A DNA stretch of 64,000 nucleotides, from the NCBI RefSeq assembly GCF_900128965.1, contig NZ_FQUL01000004.1, forward strand, positions 45,940-109,939, given 5' to 3'. The position numbers and the translations under genes were made by a program. This DNA comes from Ferrithrix thermotolerans DSM 19514 (GTDB taxonomy: Bacteria > Actinomycetota > Acidimicrobiia > Acidimicrobiales > Acidimicrobiaceae). The notes beneath the pieces are model-generated. The model did no database searches, was not told the origin of the DNA, and saw nothing but the letters and a program-made list of their open reading frames with translations. Shown here in pieces: positions 17,800 to 26,662 of the stretch (position 1 is the first letter of the stretch; every line of letters starts with the position of its first letter).

Positions 17800-17928
17800 G
17801 TGTTAGGTATCCTTGGAGAAAACAGCCAAGCAGGGGCTGATATAACCTACATAATTCCGATCGGAGTGTTTATTGCGGCCTTGATCTACGGATTCTTCGT
17901 TAGGAAACGTCCTACAAACAAGGTCTAA
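17800..17928 (+). CDS. 42-residue single-pass membrane protein at the end of the oxidase operon
   Basis: GTG start at 17800 with AGGAGGAGGT nine bases upstream, one of the strongest ribosome-binding sites in the window. The product starts VLGILGENSQAGADITY, continues into a membrane helix (IIPIGVFIAALIYGFFV) and ends with a basic tail RKRPTNK. The helix and tail resemble the small subunit IV-like or CtaF-like peptides that accompany oxidases, but the sequence is too short to assign to a family. It lies between ctaE and a strong terminator, so it is probably expressed with the oxidase. Confidence 0.65.
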   Translation: MLGILGENSQAGADITYIIPIGVFIAALIYGFFVRKRPTNKV

Positions 17929-17954
17929 TGTAGATAGTAGAGTTGTCTTTGACG

Positions 17955-17993
17955 GGTGGACCGACTCAATGAGTTGGTCCACCGTTTGTTTTT
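17955..17993 (+). terminator. Intrinsic terminator of the cupredoxin-oxidase operon
   Basis: A 13-bp stem (GGTGGACCGACTC with GAGTTGGTCCACC, one G-T pair) with loop AAT is followed by GTTTGTTTTT. It lies 26 bases after the stop of the 42-residue gene. This is the clearest rho-independent terminator in the window. Confidence 0.9.
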
Positions 17994-18879
17994 GAACTAT
18001 TTCGATGGGAATTGGGAGCTATTAATGGAGCCGTATGTCTTCTGGCATGATAGGTTCCATTGAGGTTGACTGCTTGGGCGGAGAAGGTGGATTGGTTGGT
18101 GTCGGGTCGGCAGGGAAGGGTATCACCAACTATGGCGAGTTGGTTCTATCCCAAGGGAGAGCGTCAGAGCTTCTTGCTTGATCATTAGGATCCTGCTCTG
18201 TTTATTTTATCTTTGAGGTGCGTTCTCTGGGTGTTGGCTTAGATAGTGTAAACGGTGAGATGCACCGCTTCTAGCTGCTTACTCCGTGGGCTATCGTTGG
18301 AGGCCGTTGGGTCGTTTATTGATGTCTTAGTTGCTCGGGACGATGGCGAAGGAGTCTTTCCATTAGCGTCGCACCTTCTTTGCGTTGTGGTTCTTGTGAG
18401 AGCCGAATCTTATTGCTCCTGTCTTTGTTCTCTTTGTTGCAGGGGATAGGTAGTGTCTTTAGGCAAGGTAGTACCGTGGTGTTTCGTCGAGGAATGAGCA
18501 TCGGATTCGATTTATACGTGCTTCCAAGGCGTCATAGGGTTACGTAGGTAAGGCATCCTCTTGCTTTCGTAGAGTTATTTTGGTGCGGCTTGAATAAAAC
18601 TTGATTAGCTATTTAGGAGCATTTGGAAGAAGTGAGTTGAGTGACTTACTGTCATCCGAGAGCAAGTTGTTCGACGATTCATGCAGTGGACGATGAGGTG
18701 CATCTCGTCGCACTCGTATTGAGCGTGCGAGATAAAGCGTTCCCCTTTTTGTGTTAGTAACGTAGCAAAAAGGCGTGTCTCACCCCTTTACTTTCCTGTA
18801 ATTGACGGTTAGCAGCTTGGTGTTGTCGAATAAGCGATCTTTTAGACGTTTGACCACTACTTGCCTAAGACCTACCGGT
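17994..18879 (+). other. Gap of about 0.9 kb after the oxidase terminator
   Basis: No gene is recognisable. Short frames of 48-64 codons exist on both strands, but none shows a domain, a good ribosome-binding site or coding composition. The region leads into an IS66 remnant and may itself be debris of that insertion. Nothing regulatory could be picked out. Confidence 0.5.
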
Positions 18880-20131
18880 GATATTCAAGAGCAAGCGAAG
18901 TGCTCCTATCGTAAGTAACCTTGATCCGAAAGACCATTTCTTCTCGATTTTGTATGTTCTATCCGAACTAAGCTGGGCTTATTACCCTTGGCGGGAACCG
19001 GCTTTGCGTCAAATGTCCGACGAACGAGGTTGTCGTAGCGAAGCAAGAATGAGGCGAATGTCTGGCTTTGGATCCGGTCAGCTCCGGTGTCCCTCGCCTG
19101 TTGTGCTGCGTCTTTCATCCGAAGGAGTAGCTCAGTTATCCCTGTTGCTCAGGCACTTTGGCATTGCACCTCTCCAACAGAGGCGAGGCTCCTGATCAGG
19201 TGTGCTCCACAGACTGCGTGTGTAGCACCTTTGTAGTCGAAGTGGACTCTGAAACGATCATGTACTGCTCTACCTGTGAAGTCTGGAAGCAGACCGAGCT
19301 GCTCTACAGCCCTCTACCCCATAGTTCTATTAGCGTGTAACAGCGTGAGATTCTCATTCGATGCGACGTGGAACCAGACCTGCTTCTTTGATAATCGATC
19401 TGATGTCTCGTCCATGTGTACTACGTCTGAGGACTTCAGCTGGGCTAGCACCTCACTTAAGAACGGTTCTAATAGCCAGACCCTCTAAGTACAAGGAGTC
19501 GAGAAAACCCGTAGAGACTTGTACACCCACCAAGAGATCAGCTATCGCTTCCGATACCCTTTTCATTGGGATATGCTGACCACAAGGCAGATACAGGGCA
19601 TTTGCCCTGATCCTCGGTCCATAGCGTGCCCACCCTCTTGCTTCGGGGGAACACCCCCGCTGTGGTAGTCCCACGCCAACAACGATGTCGTTCGGAGCGG
19701 TGTTTGATACAGGTGAGGGTGGGCTTTGGGGTATCGAAGACCTGACGGGTCTCGATGGACTGAACTGAAGCACCAAAGATATCCGAGCCGCAGCTCGAGC
19801 AGTCGAGTGGGCTTTGGAGTACCACCTCGTCTGGGTCCACCTTCTGGGAGAGGTGCTTGCCGTGAGTACCGGGCTCTTTGCCGGGTTTCTTACCCAATGC
19901 ACGTCGTACTTTGCGGTTGGGACTCTCTGTGTTCGAGTTTCGTCCGAAGAGATCCGAAGACTGCGGCAACTGTGAGTTCTGGGAGTTCTTTGACAGACGC
20001 TTCTCTATCTCAGCGAGCCTCTGGGTCGGGATTTCGACTTCGGACTTGAGTAGAGCATTCTCGCTGCGTAGAGTCTCATTCTCCACTTGGAGTTCTATCG
20101 CTAAACGCGTTGGTTCTGCTTCCATGGACAC
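18880..20131 (-). pseudogene. Decayed IS66-family transposase (TnpC)
   Basis: Minus-strand pieces from 20131 downward give the IS66 N-terminal coiled coil and its signature (KRLSKNSQNSQLPQSSD, then GKKPGKEPGTHGKHL), the zinc-finger-like CSSCGSDIF, then after a frameshift YGPRIRANALYLPCGQHIP and LLVGVQVSTGFLDSL. Next come the DDE segment VVHMDETSDRLSKKQVWFHV, an in-frame stop, HDRFRVHFDYKGATHAVCGAH, and further helical remnants (MKDAAQQARDTG). At least two frameshifts and two stops break it. IS66 elements normally also carry tnpA and tnpB; neither was found, so this is a partial, inactive copy. Confidence 0.85.
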
Positions 20132-20436
20132 CAGTTCAGCACAACCAGAGTCACTTCGCGAGCCCGCAGGTCAGGGCTACATCTCACCCCCCATCAGGTC
20201 GTTGGATCTGGCTTGGCTGCCTTGGAGGAATTGGGTTCGATGGGAGGGGGCTAGTTAGAAACTATGTCAGAGATACAGTCACATGTCACGTGCGAACTTA
20301 ATGTGTTACAGTTGTTTGGAGCTCTCAGGTGAAGTAATCGGGATGAAGTCTGAGTGCTTAGGCCTTATATGAAACCAGTAGGTCGGGAGGTATCGAGCGA
20401 TCTACTGGATAATGGCATTGTGAGGTTGGGGGATCT
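20132..20436 (+). other. Gap between IS66 remnant and the broken secreted protein gene
   Basis: About 300 bases with no gene. It probably holds the end of the IS66 element and the promoter of the secreted protein gene that starts at 20437. GAGGTTGGGGG at 20422-20432 is the ribosome-binding site of that gene. No terminal inverted repeat could be matched. Confidence 0.4.
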
Positions 20437-21417
20437 GTGCAAAGTATATTTAAAGCTGTGAAGCGGCATCGGTGGAAATTGCTGTTACGCCCTTCAGTGT
20501 CCCTGCTTGGAATCATGGGCTTCATAGGAGCACTTCCGTTCACTAATGCGAGTGCGTCACCGTCCCAAGGGGGAGTCCAAACAGCATACTTATTACCACC
20601 GGATGGAAACTAAGCAGATGGGTATGGCTCTGACACGAACGCTCCAATACCGACAACGATGTCTAACGGCGTCTGGCTAGAACTAGGAGGCTCGTCCAGT
20701 CCTTATGATTTTTACGGTGGTGAAGTGGGATTTTTTGGTCAGTATACAGCCTATGCAGGCCTTGGAGGGTGTGGGGGTACCGATTACTACAATATGACCG
20801 CAGCTGATGACGCCAATTACGACACTTCGCAGGTCTTTGCCATGGGATCTACCCCGTATTACATGCTGGCAGGTCCGGGTATCGACGGTAACTATGGAAG
20901 TTCGACGGCGGCTTATAACTGGGGTTACAACCAAGCCGAATGGTTATTGAACCACCAGATTCCAGCAATTGGGCTGCCAGATAATAATCGAATTATTTGG
21001 ATGGACATCGAAGGTAATGAGAATACCGGGGGCTCCAGCTATGGATGGAATAGTGAGGGTAATTCGTGCGGTGTGCGAACTGGTGGAAGTCCTATCCCAA
21101 GCTCCATTGACCGACAGACCTTCAATGGATTTTACAATGCCATGTCGCAGGCAGGATATCGTGTTGGAGCATATAGCTCAGCAACGTTCTGGAATTTCAC
21201 GTTTGGTGGGTATGGAAATATACCTAATACTCTTGAATGGACTTATGAGAGCCAAGCGCAGGTAAATCCGGCGCCTCCACTAGCCAGTTGGTGTACTCAG
21301 GGTGTGTGCGCTCAATTTTTTGGCGGACAAAGTGCCGGGGGCCCAAATGCGCTCGTTTGGCAATGGAGCAACTCCAATACTAATGGTTACTACGATTACG
21401 ATGTAAGTGCTTGGTAG
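20437..21417 (+). pseudogene. Secreted glycoside-hydrolase-like protein broken by an in-frame stop
   Basis: A GTG at 20437 opens a signal peptide (LLLRPSVSLLGIMGFIGAL…NASA) and 58 codons ending at TAA 20611-20613. The same frame continues without a shift through ADGYGSDTNAPIPTT and then 252 further codons to 21417. The long part has IIWMDIEGNE and YRVGAYSSATFWNF, resembling the TIM-barrel fold of GH25-like or Rv2525c-like (DUF1906) proteins with their Asp/Glu-bearing strand. A protein starting at ATG 20659 would lack a signal peptide. Either a recent nonsense mutation or stop readthrough explains this. The family match is moderate. Confidence 0.65.
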
Positions 21418-21449
21418 GGTTTGAGAGGATTAAAGAGAGGATTAAAGAT

Positions 21450-22274
21450 ATGAAGAAGATTAATCTATCCACGACTCGGTCGAAGCGATATGTGGCGTTG
21501 GCGGCAGGCATTCCAAGTGCAGTAGCAGCAGTAATCGTGCTCTTAGTGGTGGCGAATCAGCCATCTATCGTTTCCTTGAGCGACTCAACCGGTACACAAT
21601 CATCTCAGCCTGCGGTTTCGACGACCACAGTTCCGACTACCGAAGCGCCGACCACCTCGACGACGGCACCATTTTCGGCAAGTGCCCAACCTTGTACGTC
21701 GGCGCAGTTAAACATTACTAATAGACCAGTCCTCGCCGGTGAAGCAATGTTCCGGACGACATTGATTTACCCGCTGGAAAACATCTCAAACTCCTCCTGC
21801 ACAGTAGGTGAGGGAATGCCGACAGTACTTCGGTTGGCACGCGCGAGTTCGATCGCCGCCCTAGACGTGAACACCGCTACATTGCCGACCCCTTACGATA
21901 CTTCCTCAAGACTCAGTGCTTCTGGAGCACCAAATCCCTTCAACCTTCCCGAAAGCCCAATTACAATTGCACCAGGACATAGTGCTGGTCTCTGGCTAGT
22001 TGAAGGGGCTGTTTTCCCAGCGAATGTACCGACCGTACAAAAGGGCTCTCCCGGTTTTAACGCTTGGTTCGCCCAGCAGAGTGCGACCCCAGATTCCTGT
22101 GAGATTGTGTTTTCAATTCCCACTCCTTCGGGGCAGGTTTCAGTGCCACTCGTGTACGCATGTCACGGTGTTCCCACGCCTGAACAACAAGAGATCGTAG
22201 CGATGTATCCGATTACGCCCACGACAGCATGGACGAGTGCCATGGAGACTGCGTTGAGCGCACATACGTCGTAA
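21450..22274 (+). CDS. Membrane-anchored DUF4232-like secreted protein
   Basis: About 274 residues: basic start, one membrane helix or signal (YVALAAGIPSAVAAVIVLLV), a Ser/Thr/Pro spacer rich in TTT-x-P (about residues 45-80), then a beta-rich domain beginning CTSAQLNITNR and containing LENISNSSCTVGEGMPTVL. That cysteine pair and N-x-S-x2-C pattern resemble DUF4232, found in many actinobacterial wall proteins of unknown function. I start at ATG 21450 because AGAGAGGATTAAAG precedes it; the upstream start at 21411 would overlap the previous gene. It lies directly downstream of the broken hydrolase gene and may be its partner. Confidence 0.6.
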   Translation: MKKINLSTTRSKRYVALAAGIPSAVAAVIVLLVVANQPSIVSLSDSTGTQSSQPAVSTTTVPTTEAPTTSTTAPFSASAQPCTSAQLNITNRPVLAGEAMFRTTLIYPLENISNSSCTVGEGMPTVLRLARASSIAALDVNTATLPTPYDTSSRLSASGAPNPFNLPESPITIAPGHSAGLWLVEGAVFPANVPTVQKGSPGFNAWFAQQSATPDSCEIVFSIPTPSGQVSVPLVYACHGVPTPEQQEIVAMYPITPTTAWTSAMETALSAHTS

Positions 22275-22289
22275 TGGTTGCAGCGGAGA

Positions 22290-23080
22290 GGATGGTGCGG
22301 TCAACTGGTCATTGCAACAGAGCTGGTTATGGTGGCCAGCAGTTGCAAGAGACGGAGACCGAATGCCATGAGTACGTTTAGCTGTTGAAGAGCTTGAGAC
22401 CATAGCACTCGGGCTTGCCAGTGGAGAATACCGCTCCGATATTGCACGGAGGGCGCAGGGACCGACCCCCACCATCTCTTGCAAGGTGAACCGCTGTGGC
22501 GGAAGATCCCACCTACACATCATCGCCGGTGCAACGGATCTCCAAGCGCTGTGGGCGTCGACCCAAGGTGTCAAAGCTCGCCTCGAACCTCGTCTTGGAA
22601 GTTTTTGTGGAGGAGGGACTCACGAGGAGGTGGTCTCCCGCTGAGATCCACGCAAGACTGGTCTTGGAGTATCCAGATGACGAGGCGATGCGAGTGTCAC
22701 ATGAGACGATCTACTTCTCCCTGTACGTTCAGGCTGAGAGAGGGCTCAAGAAGGAACTGCTCTCTGCCCTTCGTTCGGGACGACTCCGTCGTCGTCCTCG
22801 AAAGCGTGGTGAATCAGCACGTAGGAGTGTATTTGGTGACGTGGTCCCCATCTCGGAACGTCCTCCTGAAGCGAGCGATGGCGCGCTCCCGGGACGCTGG
22901 AAGGGGAACCTCATTATGGGTGCTCTAAATCGCTCCGCAATCGTGATGTGACCCTACCCAGTCTGCGTGGACACCTAAGAAACCAACATACGGTGTTGGA
23001 TGAAGGGATGTCACAGTAGGAGCTCCTCATATTCGGCATGACCTGCGGCTTGTTGCGAGTTGAACTGACAGTCTCGCGCC
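22290..23080 (+). pseudogene. Decayed, shortened IS30-family transposase
   Basis: Plus-strand pieces: LAVEELETIALGLASGEYRSD-type N-terminal helix-turn-helix at about 22376 (seen as VEELETIALGLASGEY), a frameshift, then from about 22496 the core LTRRWSPAEIHARLVLEYPD, VSHETIYFSLYVQAERG, LRRRPRKR and LPGRWKGNLIMGALNRSAIV. After NRSAIV the frame stops, where an active IS30 would carry the rest of its DDE domain. A left-end-like motif (GTCAACTGGTCATTGCAACA, near 22300) has a weak inverted match near 23055-23075 (TGTTGCGAGTTGAACTGAC). The remnant is shorter than a full IS30. Confidence 0.75.
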
Positions 23081-23505
23081 AACTTTTCAGGCGTTGGAAC
23101 CATCCGTTCACTCACTCCTGTTCGTGATGATGAAGTGGGCTCGTTTTCTCTATGGCCTTGAGCTGTTCTCGCTGTGCCTTGATCTTCTTCAGGGTATTTC
23201 TATCAGGTCCTTCTATCGTTGCTCACCCATCGTTTGGGGCGGTCTCGGTGATTCGTCGGTTTTGAACTTTCTGTGTTGGAAGTTCTAGCCTTGGGCTATT
23301 TGTCGGCGCCGGTAGGCGGTCTTATTTTGGTATGGGTTGGTACCTGTGTGCGCTTCTTATTCAAACTCTCCCCTAGTCTGCGGAGGTTTGGTAGATCCAG
23401 ATTTTAGGAGGTTCGTTCTTTTGCGGTTGATCACTAAGCACCAGGTAGAGGTTCAGACCTTCCACCTGGTGTGCGCATCTCAGACAGTTCTCTCTGGTGC
23501 TGCGG
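23081..23505 (+). other. Gap between IS30 remnant and the LCP gene
   Basis: No recognisable gene or RNA. Short open frames on the plus strand run through hydrophobic-looking but T-rich sequence and have no ribosome-binding sites. No terminator for the LCP gene (which ends at 23506 on the minus strand) could be found. Confidence 0.4.
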
Positions 23506-25032
23506 CTAGGAGGGGCATGCCCTAGGGTCCCATGGCTGTAAAGGTTGGTTGTACTGCGTTGCCGGCAACGTTATTGGAGCCGTTATCGAGGTGGAGCTTT
23601 GGGCTGAATTAGTCGCTGAGGTCATTGCTGTCGTGCTTGGAGCTGCTGCTGTGGCAGTGGTGGATTGGGTGCTAGAGGGGGGGGAGGCCACCACTAGTCC
23701 GGTTCCAGTTACAAGCTCTATCGGCGTTCCTGTTGGGTTTGACTGGACACGTCCCATTACAACTGCTCCTGAGAGCGAGTTTAGAAGCACCTCTGCCTGA
23801 GCAATGTGTCCTGGCGTGTATCGGATTATGGTCTCGGCTGGACTTGACCTGACAGTGGCGTTGCCAACGGTTCCTATTTTGTATCCGAGCGCAGCAAGAG
23901 ACTGTGATACCTGGGTAGCTTGGTCGTAGGTGCCGCTTCCGTTCATCACAGAGACTGTTATCTGCGAAGTTGGGATGTTGGGTACCTTTAGACCTAGATA
24001 CTTATCGATGATCTGTTGATCTTGGGGCTGAGCTGGAAACACTACATCTCCGTAGTTTGCGTTGTTGTATACAAAGTTATTCTCCAGCGCTATCGGTAAG
24101 GTGACGGTAGGCGTGTTGGAGAGGCTTACGTTTCGAAACTGTTCAGCGATAGAGATCATATCGTTTAGGGTGAATCCCGAGTCTACAGTTAGATACTTTG
24201 TAATGCCTCCTAAGACTGAGTTGAGTTCCACGGGATTCAATAGGCCCTGAGAGCGGACTTGTTCTGCAAGTACCTTCAGGAACTCGTGATCTCGGCGGAT
24301 CCTTGAAAGGTCGCCGAGGGGATCTTCGGTCCATACTCCGTTGTCATAGTAGTACAGATGCCTGGCTCGTACTAGCTCAAGAGCCTGAAAGCCGTTTAGA
24401 ACCTTGCAACCAGGAGTCTGCACGTTCAGGCCAGAGTAAGCGTCCTTTACAGGCATGGGAAAGTACATCTTGACACCGCCAAGAGCGTTCACGACGTTTT
24501 GAAAGGAGTCGAAGTTGAGCTCGACGTAACGTTGTATCGGGATGCCAAGATCGTACTCTATCGTCTTTACCAGTTGTTCGGGGGAGAGGTTCAAAGCGTC
24601 GTCGACGCGATTGGCGATATGGGTGTTAGGTATGGGAACAAACAGGTCTCGAGGAATCGATACAAGAGAAACGGTTGAGTTTGCGGGGTTGAAGTGCGCA
24701 ATCATTGTGACGTCGCTGCGACCCCCCCCAACCTGGGTAGCAGATCCAAAGTATTTGGCTTGGGCGGGATTTAGTCCCTGGCGAGTGTTGTCTCCGACCA
24801 ATAAAATATTAAAGGGCTGCGAGGGCACTGTCTGCGAGAGGCTAGAGACGCCAACTTTATGAATCTGATTAAACCTAAAAAGAGCGTATAGGTACGTAGA
24901 TCCACCTAACAAGATGAGAACCAGCACTAGTAGCAGACCCGTTCGGCGCAACCTCTTGGCACGACTTTTTCTTGCCTTCTTGGAGTGACTTGGCCCTGAA
25001 GTTGGCTTTTGACCTGGTTCTTGATAACTCAT
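23506..25032 (-). CDS. LytR-CpsA-Psr (LCP) family wall-polymer ligase with LytR_C domain
   Basis: LCP proteins move lipid-linked glycopolymers, such as arabinogalactan or teichoic acids, onto peptidoglycan outside the membrane. The 508-residue chain has a basic cytoplasmic tail, one helix (LLLVLVLILLGGSTYLYALF, about 33-52), the LCP domain (about 75-300) with NILLVGDNTR, GGGRSDVTMIAHF, LVSIPRDLFVPI and the Arg-rich ELVRARHL, then a LytR_C domain (about 355-440, ITVSVMNGSGTYDQA) and a Thr/Ala/Ser-rich tail. It diverges from pyrR. With the DprE1/DprE2/UbiA genes farther right it fits an arabinan-containing wall, by inference. Confidence 0.9.
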   Translation of the reverse strand: MSYQEPGQKPTSGPSHSKKARKSRAKRLRRTGLLLVLVLILLGGSTYLYALFRFNQIHKVGVSSLSQTVPSQPFNILLVGDNTRQGLNPAQAKYFGSATQVGGGRSDVTMIAHFNPANSTVSLVSIPRDLFVPIPNTHIANRVDDALNLSPEQLVKTIEYDLGIPIQRYVELNFDSFQNVVNALGGVKMYFPMPVKDAYSGLNVQTPGCKVLNGFQALELVRARHLYYYDNGVWTEDPLGDLSRIRRDHEFLKVLAEQVRSQGLLNPVELNSVLGGITKYLTVDSGFTLNDMISIAEQFRNVSLSNTPTVTLPIALENNFVYNNANYGDVVFPAQPQDQQIIDKYLGLKVPNIPTSQITVSVMNGSGTYDQATQVSQSLAALGYKIGTVGNATVRSSPAETIIRYTPGHIAQAEVLLNSLSGAVVMGRVQSNPTGTPIELVTGTGLVVASPPSSTQSTTATAAAPSTTAMTSATNSAQSSTSITAPITLPATQYNQPLQPWDPRACPS

Positions 25033-25144
25033 TTGTTCTTGTTTTGTTCCTTTCAGTCGCCTGCGCTGAATCGGGCTACTATGATGCTACAGGCAGTCCC
25101 GTGAAGTGAGTCCAGAGAGGCTCATACGGTAGTAGGAGGCTAGC

Positions 25145-25705
25145 GTGATGACGCGCGTTGTTAGGCCGCAGATCGACGGCAGTCGCTTAGGTTCTACTAA
25201 TAGTTGTATCCTCGAAAGGCAAGACATTCAGCGAGCTGTAAAGCGAATGGCTCACGAGGTTGTGGAGCGAAATCGCGGAGTAGACAATCTTGTTGTGGTC
25301 GGGATCGAACGGGGAGGAACTTGGATAGCCAGGGATATCTCTTGTGAGCTGAGCAGGATAGAAGAGGCTGACACAAAGTACTTTCCCTTAGATGTTAGTA
25401 GCTTTAGAGACGATGTTCCTCGAAGGCGGATTGAGAGAGAGTTCCGGCCGTGGGAGATGGTTGAAGGCAAGACAATCGTGCTCTGTGACGACGTCCTGTA
25501 CACAGGAAGAACCGTAAGAGCAGCCTTTGACGCGCTAGCTCAGTACGGGCGGCCTGCTCAGGTTCAGCTCGCCGTGCTGATCGATCGTGGTCATCGTGAA
25601 TTTCCGATTCGGGCTGATTACGTAGGCAAAAACGTTCCTACATCAAGGGAAGAGTTCGTGGTCGTAACCGACAGAGGTGTTGGGATTGAAAGAAGAAGCA
25701 AGTGA
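25145..25705 (+). CDS. pyrR: PyrR: pyrimidine operon regulator / uracil phosphoribosyltransferase
   Basis: Type I phosphoribosyltransferase fold with VVVGIERGGTWIA near residue 55 and the PRPP loop IVLCDDVLYTGRTVRAA near 115. In the family it binds pyr mRNA in response to UMP and can make UMP from uracil. Length 186 residues is normal. TAGGAGG is 5 bases before GTG 25145 and 8 before ATG 25148; either may be used. It heads the pyrR-B-C-carA-carB-D-F array and overlaps pyrB by 4 bases. I could not identify an attenuator hairpin in the 110-base gap ahead of it. Confidence 0.94.
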   Translation: MMTRVVRPQIDGSRLGSTNSCILERQDIQRAVKRMAHEVVERNRGVDNLVVVGIERGGTWIARDISCELSRIEEADTKYFPLDVSSFRDDVPRRRIEREFRPWEMVEGKTIVLCDDVLYTGRTVRAAFDALAQYGRPAQVQLAVLIDRGHREFPIRADYVGKNVPTSREEFVVVTDRGVGIERRSK

Positions 25706-26661
25706 CGGTGCTAGATGACCGTCGCTGTCGCGGGGTGAGTGGTAAAGACTTTTTAGCTATTGCTGAGCTTACAAAAGATAAAGTTCAGACACTTGTGGAA
25801 CAGGCCCATTTCTATCAGAGAAGGTTTAGCAAAGAGGGTGTTAGGGACTTTGGAGAGCTCAAGGGTCAGGTAGTAGTCTCTCTATTTTATGAAAACTCCA
25901 CAAGGACTCGCATGTCTTTTGAGAGAGCGACCAAGCTCTTAGGTGGGGACTTTGCCTACTTCGATATAGCTTCATCTTCGGTTGCAAAAGGCGAGTCTCT
26001 AAGAGATACGGCAACTGTGCTTGAGGCGCTTGGGTTCTCGGCAGTGGTTGTGCGACATTACAGCGAGGGTGTGTCACATCAAGTTGCTAAGTGGTTGGAC
26101 ATCCCTGTGATAAACGCTGGAGATGGCTGCCACGAGCACCCATCTCAAGCCATAGGTGATCTCGTTACCCTGTCTGAACGCTTTGGATCTCTCAAGGCTC
26201 TTGATGGTCTGAAGGTCGCCTTCGTGGGTGATGTGGCGCACTCGAGAGTTGCGCGCTCTGTCTCGAGGGCTGTTGCTTTGTTTGGTGCTAGCTCCGTATT
26301 TGTTGGTCCTCCAGAGATGTTGCCTCCGTTTCGGAATATGCCCGTTGTTTACGATCTCGACGAGGTGATAGGCGAGGTTGACGTGCTTTACATGTTGAGA
26401 GTGCAACAGGAGCGTCTCCTTGAGAGAGAAACGATAGATCTCGCTAGTTACGTGAGACGCTTTCAGCTGAACCAAATAAGGTCAGCGAAGATGAGACAAG
26501 GCGGGGTAATTATGCATCCAGGACCGATGAACGTTGGCGTGGAGGTCGACGCATATGTGTCGAAGTCCTTAGAGCTCCTTGCTCCGGCACAGGTTAGAAA
26601 TGGGGTGTTTGGGCGAATGGCTATTTTGTCTTCACTGCTTGGGGGAGAAGAGGTTGCCTGA
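25702..26661 (+). CDS. pyrB: Aspartate carbamoyltransferase catalytic subunit
   Basis: Joins carbamoyl phosphate to aspartate, the committed pyrimidine step. Carbamoyl phosphate loop FYENSTRTRMSFERA near residue 55, HPSQAIGDLVTL, and HPGPMNVGVEV near the C-terminus are all present, including the conserved Ser-Thr-Arg-Thr-Arg. Length 319 residues fits the unregulated or PyrC-associated class; there is no pyrI. GTG start overlaps the pyrR stop by 4 bases (GTGA), and its end overlaps or abuts pyrC. Confidence 0.96.
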   Translation: MTVLDDRRCRGVSGKDFLAIAELTKDKVQTLVEQAHFYQRRFSKEGVRDFGELKGQVVVSLFYENSTRTRMSFERATKLLGGDFAYFDIASSSVAKGESLRDTATVLEALGFSAVVVRHYSEGVSHQVAKWLDIPVINAGDGCHEHPSQAIGDLVTLSERFGSLKALDGLKVAFVGDVAHSRVARSVSRAVALFGASSVFVGPPEMLPPFRNMPVVYDLDEVIGEVDVLYMLRVQQERLLERETIDLASYVRRFQLNQIRSAKMRQGGVIMHPGPMNVGVEVDAYVSKSLELLAPAQVRNGVFGRMAILSSLLGGEEVA

Positions 26662-26662
26662 G

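Noticed and set aside
18035..18181. 48-codon frame starting with ATG after the oxidase terminator
   Set aside because: No ribosome-binding site and no similarity to anything; Gly/Ser-rich product looks random.
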